From the NCBI GenBank assembly GCA_942159475.1, contig OW804098.1, forward strand, positions 9,712,406 through 9,776,405: DNA of 64,000 nt, read 5' to 3'. Position numbers and translations under genes: made by a program. Below the pieces are notes generated by a model that saw nothing but the letters and a program-made list of their open reading frames with translations, was not told where the DNA came from and did no database searches. How positions within the stretch are numbered: the first letter of the stretch is position 1; each line of letters opens with the position of its first letter. Source of the stretch: Sthenelais limicola (lineage: Eukaryota; Annelida; Polychaeta; Phyllodocida; Sigalionidae). Of this stretch, positions 1 through 9,000 are shown piece by piece.

Positions 1-758
1 GCCTTTATTTTTAATTAAAAAAATGAAAAAAGATATTTATACAAACTGATCCACAATCAATTGTCCTTGATTGGATCCTCTCTGCTTAACCATTCTTTTA
101 GAATGGTCACATTCTTGGACATTGGTGGCTCCCCCTAGCGTCGGGCGTTGGTGACTAAACCCCACAATCCCCTTCTTCTTCCTTCTTCTCCTACCTAACC
201 TACAACTCAAACCTATTATACAAATTGATCCCACCCACCTTCACCTTACACCTTACGGTCACCAGCTACCGCAAAAATTAACAACAAAATATACATTTTA
301 TTCAAACTATTATTGTATAACAAATAATTATCCTTAGCGACATGTTTAAAAAATTACCCTCCCTTATCAAATCACAAACATTTTACTTCAACCTTCATTT
401 ATCAAATTTTATACATTCTCTTATTATAATAAAATATGTTGTCGCCCAAGTTTGCTTTTCAATCTCCTTCATATTCATATTTTAATTTACATGGGGTTGC
501 ACGAATGGGTCAACATGAACATAGCGGGTATCCAATCAGGAAGAGTACAAATTCTACACTATAATTGTAAGTATAACTATTATAACTTTCAAAATCAGAA
601 TAAAATGTAGAATTTCTATATTTAAAGTGTCCATGTCATGGGCCTTATTTAGTGCAGATGCCTCCAATATTGTGTTCCAGGAAAATTAGTCACAAGTCGT
701 AAAATTTATATTTTTGAAAGTGATTTATTCATAAGATATTCTTGTTGCAATGCTTTCA
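1..758. other. unique left flank, no gene seen
   Basis: AT-rich sequence left of the tandem array. I see no convincing exon. From about 674 to 758 it contains the left end of a TGTGAT-family element (family 2), with the AGTCACAAGTCG motif, which runs into the first unit of the array at the T-tract 759-765. Confidence 0.6.
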
Positions 759-910
759 TTTTTTTGGTATCTCGTCCTTGAGGTCGTATAAATATGTGTG
801 CCAAATTTCAAGACTGTTTACTAAATATATTCTTGTCTTTCTTAGATCATCCTATGGAGTATATTTAGTCACTTAACTAGTAATTGCCCACCCATAAATA
901 GTGCAAACTA
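674..910 (-). mobile_element. family-2 MITE spanning the array boundary
   Basis: The left end has the GGAAAA..AGTCACAAGTCG inverted-repeat motif. The body from 759 to 910 aligns with the middle of family-2 copies (for example near 31130-31230). The left breakpoint of the tandem duplication falls inside it. Confidence 0.5.
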
Positions 911-992
911 TTTTGCAACTTGATAATTATTCAACTCAGTGGCTTTGTGGATCAGGTGTAAGTGGAGCACAACATATAAATTTTATGTATAA

Positions 993-1232
993 GGGTCAGA
1001 TTTTTAGAAAATGTACAATTGGCAGCTGTACACATTTAGTAAAGTATGCTAAATAAGCTGCAATGTGGTCAATACTAGGTAAATTCGAGTATATTCGGCA
1101 TTGCATTGATTCTAGCAATCTGTTTGGTTAGGTTGAACTGTATTTTGAACTTTATTTTCGACTGAAATGTGGGTTATTTGAGAGGATTGGTTCAATTGAA
1201 GTTGAATTGTACATTTTCTGAAAATCTGACCC
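993..1232 (+). mobile_element. family-1 MITE (subfamily B)
   Basis: A 240-bp element with terminal inverted repeats starting GGGTCAGATTTT and ending AAAATCTGACCC. Its middle (ATTCTAGCAATCTGTTTGG) marks subfamily B. It is repeated in units 2-4 at 9537-9776, 18082-18321 and 21983-22222. No coding capacity. Confidence 0.85.
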
Positions 1233-1236
1233 ATAT

Positions 1237-1428
1237 GGGTCAGGGCTTCAACAAATGTACACTTTTTCTCACCAATCCTCTCAAATAACCCCCATTTAAG
1301 GAAGGAATTCGTTTCATAATACAGTTCAAAATAAGCGATCAGATAATTGAATCCAAGGCAATCCCAAATATACTTAAATGTACCTCATATCGACATTTTC
1401 AACTCAGCAAAATTCACTAAAGATACAG
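1237..1428 (-). mobile_element. decayed family-1 MITE fragment
   Basis: Starts GGGTCAGGGC and contains the reverse-complement body (CTCACCAATCCTCTCAAATAACCC). It lies head-to-tail against the copy ending at 1232 and is too diverged to place its right end exactly. It is present in all four units. Confidence 0.55.
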
Positions 1429-1438
1429 AGTTAGCACC

Positions 1439-1978
1439 TTGTCTAACGACATGCATGGCACATCTTGTCTTTTTAAACAGAGAAATATATCTCACGACTT
1501 TTGTGTTAGAAAAAGTCATTCAGTAGAGAGATGTTATGAATTCCACAAGTCTTATTTCAAACAAGGGCTGATTTGCAGAGGAGGTTGCAGAAGAGTTTGC
1601 AGAAGACATATTGGGATATTATACGCAGGTTAATCTGGTAATATATATCTACCCCAGGATTATAGGATATATATATATAAGAGACGACAGAGAATGTATG
1701 TATTCATTGCTTTATTTAGTTATGTGTATCACTAACTTAGACTATCATTCCCCGATAGTGTTGAATTAAAGATATATAGGACAGTCTAAACACCGTGCCC
1801 CCAATATCTGGTTGTTTGATAATGACCAGTGGTCATTATATATAAAGGTATAGCAGGTGTGGTCCGCCTAGCGTCTATTGTTTCATTTAACTCATTATCA
1901 CATATTCAGTAAAACAGGGGAAAATACCACATTTTTCCATAGACTCAAAAATATAGTATACCACAAGTTTTTTTCAAG
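1439..1978. other. unit interior, no exon seen; possible promoter region
   Basis: Noncoding sequence between MITEs. A short reading frame at 1439-1633 has no recognisable features. The section contains a (TA)n tract near 1665 and the candidate core-promoter motif listed separately. Confidence 0.4.
1821..1850 (+). promoter_or_regulatory. candidate TATA element with palindrome
   Basis: An inverted repeat AATGACC-AGT-GGTCATT (1821-1837) abuts TATATATAAA (1837-1846), about 750 bp upstream of the signal-peptide exon. Position and TATA sequence suit a promoter for the receptor gene, but with a 5' leader interrupted by a MITE this is speculative. The motif recurs in every unit. Confidence 0.2.
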
Positions 1979-2364
1979 TATAGTCTGTCCGAAAAGTAGT
2001 TGACAGGTGATTTCTTTGTGCCTTTAACGGGAGGGATAAGTGGGGGATTTTTTACTTCAATCCTTTGCCCCCTGAATCGCAGTTTGCGACTGACCAAGGC
2101 TGCTTGCGACCGACCATGGTCAAATATACAGCTGCATTGTATTGCGCTGCCTCTGTTCTATGTGCAACAGCTGTTGTTTTGCTTAGGTGGAAGGAAGAGC
2201 AAATTATACTGGCCCTGTTTCTCCATGGTTGATTGCAATAGGCGACTCGCTGGGCAAAGGGTAGACAGGTCCTTGTCATAAATAGAATTAAAAAATCTCA
2301 CACTTTTCCCTTCCCTTAAAGGGACCAAGGAATTACGTGTGAACTACTTTTCAAACAGACTATA
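1979..2364. mobile_element. family-5 MITE
   Basis: A 386-bp stretch bounded by imperfect inverted repeats: TATAGTCTGTCCGAAAAGTA on the left and the reverse complement of a close variant (ACTACTTTTCAAACAGACTATA region) on the right. It has no transposase. Copies in other units lie at 10523-10908, 19068-19453 and 22969-23354. Reading frames on both strands inside it are not convincing genes. Confidence 0.7.
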
Positions 2365-2594
2365 ACTCCAGGAGAAAAAAATAATGGGGTGACATATCTT
2401 TTCATTTCTTTTCTGATGTAGTAAGAAAATTTTGCAAAATAATGTTGTGCATTGAAGAGTCCTGTATACTTTTAAAGATGCACTCTCTGCTACAATTGAT
2501 CAAAAACTAAGGTTTTTCTACTTTTTATCTGCATTTGACTGGAAGGATGCATGCCAGCGATACTGGGTTACTTGGACCAGACCCTGGAGGAAGG

Positions 2595-2673
2595 ATGGAC
2601 ATGAGGAGAGTCTGGGGAGTGGTCATCCTAGTCCTGGTCATCCCCACCCTCAGTACCACAGCTACCCAACCAT
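2595..2673 (+). CDS. receptor exon 1, unit 1 (signal peptide)
   Basis: Coding exon for the N-terminus of the receptor. From ATG 2595 (or in-frame ATG 2601) it encodes a basic MRR start, a hydrophobic VWGVVILVLVIP core and a small-residue STTATQP stretch, a standard secretory signal peptide. An ATG at 2547 is also in frame. It ends at the donor CAT|GTAAGCC in phase 1, so the next exon completes a Cys codon (T|GT). In this unit the matching exon 2 is interrupted by a retrotransposon five bases after its acceptor. Splicing into it would give only a few residues and then a stop, so this copy can act only by skipping ahead to unit 3. Confidence 0.7.
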
Positions 2674-2702
2674 GTAAGCCAATTTTAAGTGACCCCATAT
2701 AT

Positions 2703-2936
2703 GGGTCAGATTTTCAGAAAATGTACAATTGGCAGCTCTACATAATTAGGAAATTCTGCTAAATTTGGCTGAAACTTGATGAATACTGTGTATATCTGTG
2801 TATATTTGGTATCGCATTGATTTAAAGTATCAGTTCTGTTATGTTAAACTGCATTTTGAAGCTCATTTTTGTCTTAAATGTGGGTTATTAGAGAGGATTG
2901 GTGAAGGTGAATTTTCATTTTCTGAAAATCTGACTC
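2703..2936 (+). mobile_element. family-1 MITE (subfamily A) in intron 1
   Basis: Begins 29 bp after the exon-1 donor and is flanked by ATAT on both sides. Middle section GCATTGATTTAAAGTATCAG marks subfamily A. Copies lie at 11247-11480 and 19792-20025; a truncated copy at 23693-23736 marks the end of the array. Confidence 0.85.
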
Positions 2937-3421
2937 ATATGTGTTTGATGGACAATATCTACAGATTCAAAACAGATTAAAGCTGCACTCTCAGCTAACG
3001 GCGATAAAAAGCAAACATTTTTTTTTATTATCTTCCATTCTTTTCCAACCCATCTAAAAGTCATTTGACCAAAATTGTTAAGGATTCTCTTTGATTTTGC
3101 TACAGGGTTTCTAAAACGTTGTTATTATTAGTAGGGTAAGGGGTTCGGTTTGAATTGATTTAGCTATCTTCCTTGATAAGCATACATGTGCTTATCCAAT
3201 AAACCTTTATTACTGAAATGAATTCAATTAAATATCTATCCCCTCAGTTGGCAACATTTGGGTTTCCATTTATTGCCGACCGAGTCTTTGATTTCACTGA
3301 CTAGAAAAATGGCTCAGTGTTAGTTACCCTGGGATTCCTGGCCCCCGTTGAATACAAATGTTATATTGGTTGTGCGTGAAGTGTGACCAAAGTGTGCTGG
3401 AGGAGTATTCATTATATCAAA

Positions 3422-3830
3422 TGTGATCTGTTTTAGGAAAATGAGTCATAAGTCGCAAAATAAGGATTTTGAGATATCACCATATTTGAAAGAGGAGATC
3501 AAGGTGGTTCTAATGGTAGTAAACACTGGGACATCTAATACATACTTCTATATTTTAAGTTTGATATTTTTATTTTTGAAAAAAAAAGTTAGCAATGTTT
3601 CTGGATGGGTAATTACCAGTAAAGTAACTAAATATACTCTATATGAAGGCCTTCAAAATGCAAGGATATATTTAATACAATGTCTTGAAATTTGTTACAT
3701 GGTTTTATATGACTATAAGTGCTAAACCCTCTAACAATCAGAACATTTCAATAAAGGGATCTTGTGGAAAAAACACTTAGAAAAATATCAATTTTGCGAC
3801 TTGTGACTCATTTTACTGGAACACATCACA
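3422..3830 (+). mobile_element. family-2 MITE
   Basis: A 409-bp element with long inverted repeats: TGTGATCTGTTTTAGGAAAA on the left and ACTGGAACACATCACA on the right, each including a GAGTCATAAGTCGCAAAA-type block. No transposase. Copies lie at 11966-12375 and 20511-20919. Confidence 0.8.
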
Positions 3831-4354
3831 AATGGCACCATGGAGGTTTTAAATCGAGCGAGACAGAGGGTGAAATCGCACGAAACCCAATCGGGGTGGA
3901 GTTCGATTTGACCCGACGTCAAGATCAATTAAAAACCGAACAGAGTACTATTGGATATTTATTACTTACTGATTTATCAATTTATTTGTTAGATTTACAT
4001 TCATAGTACTGTTTTTCTTGACAAATTATCAAAATAATGTCTGAAAACTTGCTAAACATGCAAGGCAGCCCTACGCTTCTGCCACTAAGAAGCGCAACGT
4101 CACAAACCGTAATTACGCTATTTGGGTCAGGTGCTTCCATGACAACCCATATGGCATTGGTATGCCATACGACCTATCAGGTGGCACCCCTGTATCACAT
4201 CATTGTAATCATGTAGGCCCTACGTATGTAATAAAGCCTCAAACATACTTCAACAACCTCTCATAAGTACAATCCGGGAACGGTGCTGAGACGGGTTCTC
4301 AGTTTATTTAACGGGGCCCAGGTAAGACAATGTAAAAATTCCAATCCAATTTCA
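3831..4354. other. intron before exon 2
   Basis: Noncoding. It ends in the acceptor TTCCAATCCAATTTCAG immediately before exon 2 (G at 4355). No other feature was recognised. Confidence 0.6.
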
Positions 4355-4359
4355 GGTTA

Positions 4360-4548
4360 TATGGAGTATATTCCGTAGGAATATAGGTATAAATCTTAGG
4401 AAGCCACGCGGACCGGACGGGACGTCATAGGGCGGTCGCCAGGACGACGTAGAACTTTCGCCTGGGAGACGGCTGCGTCTCAGTGACGAGACGGCAGTCG
4501 CCATCTTCCCAGCCATCTCAGAAGACGAGGGAGTCGCAAAAAAAAATT
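4360..4548 (+). repeat. split direct repeat A1
   Basis: The left 189 bp of the element, identical by eye to A2 (8492-8680). It starts TATGGAGTATATTCC and ends in GAGTCGC followed by nine A and TT. An inverted repeat TATATTCC-GTA-GGAATATA (4367-4385) lies next to the integration point and may be a recombinase-binding site. Confidence 0.9.
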
Positions 4549-4580
4549 AAATCGGGAAAGATTCTTCCTCCGCATCCGAG

Positions 4581-5561
4581 ATGTCTACCATAAATTGTCC
4601 GGTGTGTTTCAAAAAGCACAAGGAGCCTCCTTGTACACCAAAGGAAGATGGGGCTACAGGATTTTCGTTGCAGGACATGGCGAAAGACTTGGAGATCGAG
4701 CAGACTACAGCGGCCCGAGGCTCCGCCGAGTATCAAGTCTGGCTAGAGTCCATGGTCACTGCCCAGAGAGTTAAAATGGAACGTCTACAGATTGAGTCTA
4801 AGACTTGTTCCCTTGAGGCACAACTTGCTGAGATGAACAACTCCATGAATTCTCCGAGAGGCCCAGGCGGGCGAAACTCCATGGGCTTCGACATCTCGCC
4901 GCCCAACCTGACGCGGGGACTGGACTTGTCTCGCATACCCGACCTAGCGAAGCTGCGGCCAGAGAGCCACCTGATCACTGAGAAGAAAGCGGAACAAATG
5001 ACTATACGTGAGTTAATGTTCGGCTGCATGTCAGTCCTTAACTACCTCATATCTAACGATGTTGACCCGATGGGCTACGGCTTACACATGACCTTTGTGG
5101 CTAGTAAATCTATCAGCAAGGATTACGTGAAATTGGCTCTAATTCGCTATGAAAGATCGGTTACGGATGCTGTCTTGGAAGGCAAGTTAAGGGATTGGGT
5201 TCACGTCGAGCTTCAACTAGCGAGTACTTTCTTCAGCCCTGAAAATATGAAGGCTTTTACCACATTGAAACACCTTTCGGCTTCAGCTGCTCCTCGCTAC
5301 GCTCGCAAGGTTGTGGTCAGACCGGCACGCAGAATGGCGGGTGAGGATAAATATGACCCGTTATTCGACTTCGAACATTGGCCATCTGACATCTGCTGGA
5401 TATACAACTATCAGCACCCGACGAAAAAGTGTTCTGTGCCATGTAAGAGGAAACATGTCTGCGCTTTGTGCCTCTCGGCGAGTCATACGGCCGATGTCTG
5501 CCAGTCACGCAGCAGCACCTTTCGTTGGTCTGACGTCTCCGGTGGCGGAGGCGCAGAGTAG
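4581..5561 (+). CDS. Gag-like protein of the retrotransposon, copy 1
   Basis: A 326-residue ORF in the gag position of a tyrosine-recombinase retrotransposon, expected to form the nucleoprotein particle and bind element RNA. The N-terminus has a CPVC pair and CTPK stretch. Residues about 40-85 look helical and charged (possible coiled coil), and the C-terminus has a canonical CCHC zinc knuckle, C294-x2-C297-x4-H302-x4-C307, preceded by further Cys/His residues. It starts at the first ATG after A1, 32 bp downstream. Its last 251 bp overlap the RT ORF in another frame. It differs from copy 2 by one visible residue (Ile instead of Val in the RIPDLAK segment). Confidence 0.8.
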   Translation: MSTINCPVCFKKHKEPPCTPKEDGATGFSLQDMAKDLEIEQTTAARGSAEYQVWLESMVTAQRVKMERLQIESKTCSLEAQLAEMNNSMNSPRGPGGRNSMGFDISPPNLTRGLDLSRIPDLAKLRPESHLITEKKAEQMTIRELMFGCMSVLNYLISNDVDPMGYGLHMTFVASKSISKDYVKLALIRYERSVTDAVLEGKLRDWVHVELQLASTFFSPENMKAFTTLKHLSASAAPRYARKVVVRPARRMAGEDKYDPLFDFEHWPSDICWIYNYQHPTKKCSVPCKRKHVCALCLSASHTADVCQSRSSTFRWSDVSGGGGAE

Positions 5562-7221
5562 CGTGGTAAACAACCAAGATGGCGGACCATCGCTTCCGGT
5601 GAGTGAAAATATGCCCTGTGCCTCAGTGTCTTCGGTCATTTCTGAGCCCGATTTTAACTCATTAGTACATCAATGCCGGGAAGTGGGGTCCGACCATATC
5701 ATACAGGGGATAAGATCTCAGCTCAACCCTTCAAATTGGGCGCACATGCTTCTTTTCAACGACATCTGGGACCCCGACTCGCATTACGTCCTGGACGGCA
5801 TCATGTCGGGGTTTCGCTTACTAAACAAAGACGCGGTGATACAAGGCTACTCCGCAGACAATTATAGCTCCTGCTTTTCGCCAGCTTCCTTTGCCAAACT
5901 AGATTCTTTAATTACATCGGAGATCAGAACTGGCAAACTTTCAATAGTGGACTCTCCACCTGTGTGCATACATGCTATCGGAGCTGTGTCAAAACCTGAC
6001 GGAGGAATCAGACCTATAACGGACTGCAGCCTCCCGGACGGGCTCTCTGTTAACAACTACACAAATGAGGTCGTTTCAAAATTCAGCTTGATCTCTATTG
6101 ATGACATATCACTGGCAGTTCCACGTGGTGCCCTCATGGGAGTGGTGGACCTGTCGAGTGCGTATCGTTCATTATTGCTCCACCCTTCACAAAGGACCTA
6201 CTTCGGCCTCAAATGGAATGTACTCGGCCACCCCACGTGTTTAGTTGACAATGCTATCTGTTTTGGGGCCAGCGCCGCCCCCTTTGTTTTTCATCGTGTC
6301 ACAGACTGTGTGTCACGTATGCTACTTCGGCGTGGATTTAATTGCAGAAGCTACTTGGACGACTTCATATACTGGGGTAGTACAATGGAGGAGATCCTGA
6401 ACACTCAGTCATTTCTCTTGTCAGTGCTCAGACGTTTAGGCTTCTACATAGCGTGGAAGAAGGTCACTGGTCCTTCTCAGGTGTGTAGATTTTTAGGCAT
6501 AAACCTCGACTCCTCGTCCATGACACTGAGCCTACCCGAGGACAAAATGGTCAAGCTTCAATCCGAGTTACTATTCTTCTCTGGCCGCAAAAGGGCTACA
6601 AAGACCCAACTCCAGCGCCTTGCGGGCATCTTGTCACATTGCGGTAAGGTCATTGCAGGTGGGCGTATATACATTAATGCTGTGTTTGATCTTCTAAAAT
6701 CCATGTCATCTACTGAAAAAAGGCGCCTTTCTTCTGCAATGATATCTGATCTTCACTGGTGGTACGTGAACATGAACTACTTCAACGGGGTGTCATGCAT
6801 GCTCTCTGCCTCAACGACTGACTGGGACTACATAGCATGGATATCTTCGTCCTCATATGCTGCCTCTCTGGGAAGTGTCACTGTCGGCGGCACATATGCC
6901 TTGTCTGATTCAGAGTTCATCGGCTTCCAACTGGACGTCAACCCATGTGCCATAAATCTGCCCCCTTGCTGCTTTGCTAGCCCTTCTTCACGTGAACTAT
7001 GCTCCTTTGCCTCCGTACTCCATCGGGCCCTGCCATCAAGGGATTTTAATGATAGTGCCATCCTGGTCGTGTGTAACACCCGTGCCTGTGTCCATATGCT
7101 ATCTAAAGGCAGAGCCTTATGCCCTCACCTAGTCGACATCCTCAAATATATCTTTCATGCCTGCTTTGCTAAAAACGTGTGTCTTTTACCATCTGCAATA
7201 TCTTCCCTGCAGGCAACCTAG
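5311..7221 (+). CDS. reverse transcriptase-RNase H polyprotein, copy 1
   Basis: An ORF of 636 residues. The first 84 codons overlap gag in a different frame, so the true start may be downstream or reached by frameshifting. RT motifs are clear: AVSKPDGGIRPITDCS, motif A with Asp280 (VVDLSSAYRS), motif B FGASAAP at 318, catalytic YLDD at 348-351, then GFYIAWKK and RFLGINLDS. The RT core is intact and DIRS/Ngaro-like. The C-terminal section (about 500-636) aligns with RNase H, but acidic positions look replaced: SSSS where the first Asp is expected, CNT where the last DN is expected; the Glu of SSREL remains. It overlaps the recombinase ORF by 43 bp. Copy 2 has one residue difference (Ile to Thr near the YLDD motif). 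Confidence 0.85.
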   Translation: MWSDRHAEWRVRINMTRYSTSNIGHLTSAGYTTISTRRKSVLCHVRGNMSALCASRRVIRPMSASHAAAPFVGLTSPVAEAQSSVVNNQDGGPSLPVSENMPCASVSSVISEPDFNSLVHQCREVGSDHIIQGIRSQLNPSNWAHMLLFNDIWDPDSHYVLDGIMSGFRLLNKDAVIQGYSADNYSSCFSPASFAKLDSLITSEIRTGKLSIVDSPPVCIHAIGAVSKPDGGIRPITDCSLPDGLSVNNYTNEVVSKFSLISIDDISLAVPRGALMGVVDLSSAYRSLLLHPSQRTYFGLKWNVLGHPTCLVDNAICFGASAAPFVFHRVTDCVSRMLLRRGFNCRSYLDDFIYWGSTMEEILNTQSFLLSVLRRLGFYIAWKKVTGPSQVCRFLGINLDSSSMTLSLPEDKMVKLQSELLFFSGRKRATKTQLQRLAGILSHCGKVIAGGRIYINAVFDLLKSMSSTEKRRLSSAMISDLHWWYVNMNYFNGVSCMLSASTTDWDYIAWISSSSYAASLGSVTVGGTYALSDSEFIGFQLDVNPCAINLPPCCFASPSSRELCSFASVLHRALPSRDFNDSAILVVCNTRACVHMLSKGRALCPHLVDILKYIFHACFAKNVCLLPSAISSLQAT

Positions 7222-8156
7222 ACGCCGAGGTTCGGAAGCTTCAGTGGAACGCCATGGCAGCTACAACCAAATCTGTGAGGTCTAGCCAATGGCACCAGTT
7301 TTCCCTGTTCTGTGCATCAATCGGACAGGATCCTCTTCCAGTGGGGCCTTTACTAGTGTCCAGGTATTTGGCTCATATGGCAACAGTGAAGCGCCTTGCC
7401 TACTCGACAATTAATAACAACCTCTCTGCCCTAAATCACCTATCTAAATTTTACGGAGGTCCTGACCTACGCGAAGACTTTCAACTGTCTCTGCTCATGC
7501 GAGGCATTAAACGTGCTACTTCTACTGTAGAGTCTCCCAAGGACCCTCTGCTTCCACACGACTTGAAAGGAATGTTTCAACATGTGGACTTGGACAAGGA
7601 CTTGGAGTTTGCTGTATGGGTGGGCGTGTTACTGTGTTATCGCACCCTCCTACGCAAGTCCCATGTCTTCCATTCAGAGGGCAGCAGCCATCTATTATCC
7701 AGGGGGGACGTCACCTTCGACGGCGATTGGGCTCTGGTGTCTATTGGCTCCTCTAAGACTGATCAACACGGTGCCAGACCCTTCGTCGTGCCTGTGAAAC
7801 GCTGCTCATCTGCTCTCTGCCTGGTCCATGCACTTCGTTCCCTGGTATCTCAGCACCCTGCTTCCCCGTCAGCCCCGCTCATATCGACCAAAGGGGGCTC
7901 TCCTGTTCTCTACTCTGCAGCGCTTCGCCTTCTCAAGAAATGGGCATCAGCCGCGGGCGTTAAAAAAGATGTCGGTCTTCACAGCCTCCGCCGTGGAGCC
8001 GCGACTTTTATGCACCTCCAGGGCGTCAACCTGCAGGATATCAGGATGGCGGGTGACTGGCAGTCACTTGCTGTGCTCAAGTACCTGTCTGCTCCCCTCC
8101 CTCACCGCCAGCACATCGAGTCCAAAATGGCCCATGCGCTGGACGTGCTCCCATAG
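7179..8156 (+). CDS. tyrosine recombinase, copy 1
   Basis: A 325-residue ORF, the integrase-like enzyme of this element class. It is expected to join a circular DNA copy to the target by strand exchange through a covalent phosphotyrosine. The N-terminal core-binding domain spans about 20-120 (YLAHMATV..LAYSTINNNLSALNHL). The catalytic domain has Arg159 in LLCYRTLLRKS, His268 and Arg271 in HSLRRGAA, Trp294 in GDWQS and the nucleophile Tyr302 in VLKYL, so all expected R-H-R-W-Y residues are present. The start ATG lies within the end of the RT ORF in another frame. A TTCCCTGCAG|GC sequence near 7212 could be a splice acceptor, giving another route to expression. Identical in protein to copy 2. 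Confidence 0.9.
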   Translation: MSFTICNIFPAGNLDAEVRKLQWNAMAATTKSVRSSQWHQFSLFCASIGQDPLPVGPLLVSRYLAHMATVKRLAYSTINNNLSALNHLSKFYGGPDLREDFQLSLLMRGIKRATSTVESPKDPLLPHDLKGMFQHVDLDKDLEFAVWVGVLLCYRTLLRKSHVFHSEGSSHLLSRGDVTFDGDWALVSIGSSKTDQHGARPFVVPVKRCSSALCLVHALRSLVSQHPASPSAPLISTKGGSPVLYSAALRLLKKWASAAGVKKDVGLHSLRRGAATFMHLQGVNLQDIRMAGDWQSLAVLKYLSAPLPHRQHIESKMAHALDVLP

Positions 8157-8197
8157 TCTCCACTCTACTACACAATAATACTACAAAACTGGGTTCT

Positions 8198-8494
8198 GGG
8201 CGCAAGCTCTTCTTCTCTCCCCTCACATCCAGGACTGAGAGATTAATGCCACTTAAATAATACAGAGAGACTGTGCATGAACTAGACATTCTATCTTTAA
8301 TGTTATTCTCTTCACAGATTGGTTAATGAAATTCTAGACATTTGTTGTCACTGTCTGATGCTCTACCACTTACATTATATATTCATGTTATAGCTTACCC
8401 CCACAGAAGCTTCTGCCTTGTGCCCCATTCATGCTTACTTGTGAGGTTTCGAAATAACAACCTTGAAACTGATAGTTGTTTTCGCTTGATTTAT
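8198..8494 (+). repeat. split direct repeat B1
   Basis: 297 bp following the recombinase stop codon by 41 bp; identical by eye to B2 (8704-9000). It ends CGCTTGATTTAT, sharing its last TAT with the start of A2. Confidence 0.9.
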
Positions 8495-8680
8495 GGAGTA
8501 TATTCCGTAGGAATATAGGTATAAATCTTAGGAAGCCACGCGGACCGGACGGGACGTCATAGGGCGGTCGCCAGGACGACGTAGAACTTTCGCCTGGGAG
8601 ACGGCTGCGTCTCAGTGACGAGACGGCAGTCGCCATCTTCCCAGCCATCTCAGAAGACGAGGGAGTCGCAAAAAAAAATT
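8492..8680 (+). repeat. split direct repeat A2
   Basis: 189-bp second copy of A1, abutting B1 through a shared TAT. This B1/A2 join is what joining the element's two ends in a circle would produce. A T-tract spacer (8681-8703) separates it from B2. Confidence 0.9.
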
Positions 8681-8703
8681 TTTTTTTATCTCTCTTCTAA
8701 AAG

Positions 8704-9000
8704 GGGCGCAAGCTCTTCTTCTCTCCCCTCACATCCAGGACTGAGAGATTAATGCCACTTAAATAATACAGAGAGACTGTGCATGAACTAGACATTCTAT
8801 CTTTAATGTTATTCTCTTCACAGATTGGTTAATGAAATTCTAGACATTTGTTGTCACTGTCTGATGCTCTACCACTTACATTATATATTCATGTTATAGC
8901 TTACCCCCACAGAAGCTTCTGCCTTGTGCCCCATTCATGCTTACTTGTGAGGTTTCGAAATAACAACCTTGAAACTGATAGTTGTTTTCGCTTGATTTAT
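8704..9000 (+). repeat. split direct repeat B2
   Basis: Right 297 bp of the element, second copy of B1. Its final TAT (8998-9000) is followed by AAGGGGGAATGG of exon 2. Confidence 0.9.

Larger units (their letters stand above)
4360..9000 (+). mobile_element. Ngaro/PAT-type tyrosine-recombinase retrotransposon, copy 1
   Basis: A complete-looking DIRS-order element, 4638 bp plus a 3-bp TAT shared by both ends. Layout: A1 (4360-4548), gag, RT-RNase H, tyrosine recombinase, B1 (8198-8494), A2 (8492-8680), a 23-bp T-rich spacer, B2 (8704-9000). These A1...B1-A2-B2 split direct repeats are the hallmark of Ngaro and PAT elements, which encode a tyrosine recombinase instead of an integrase and integrate without a target-site duplication. 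No methyltransferase domain is visible, which favours Ngaro over PAT/DIRS1. A1=A2 and B1=B2 by eye, indicating recent insertion. The empty site is at 21445-21455. Confidence 0.9.
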
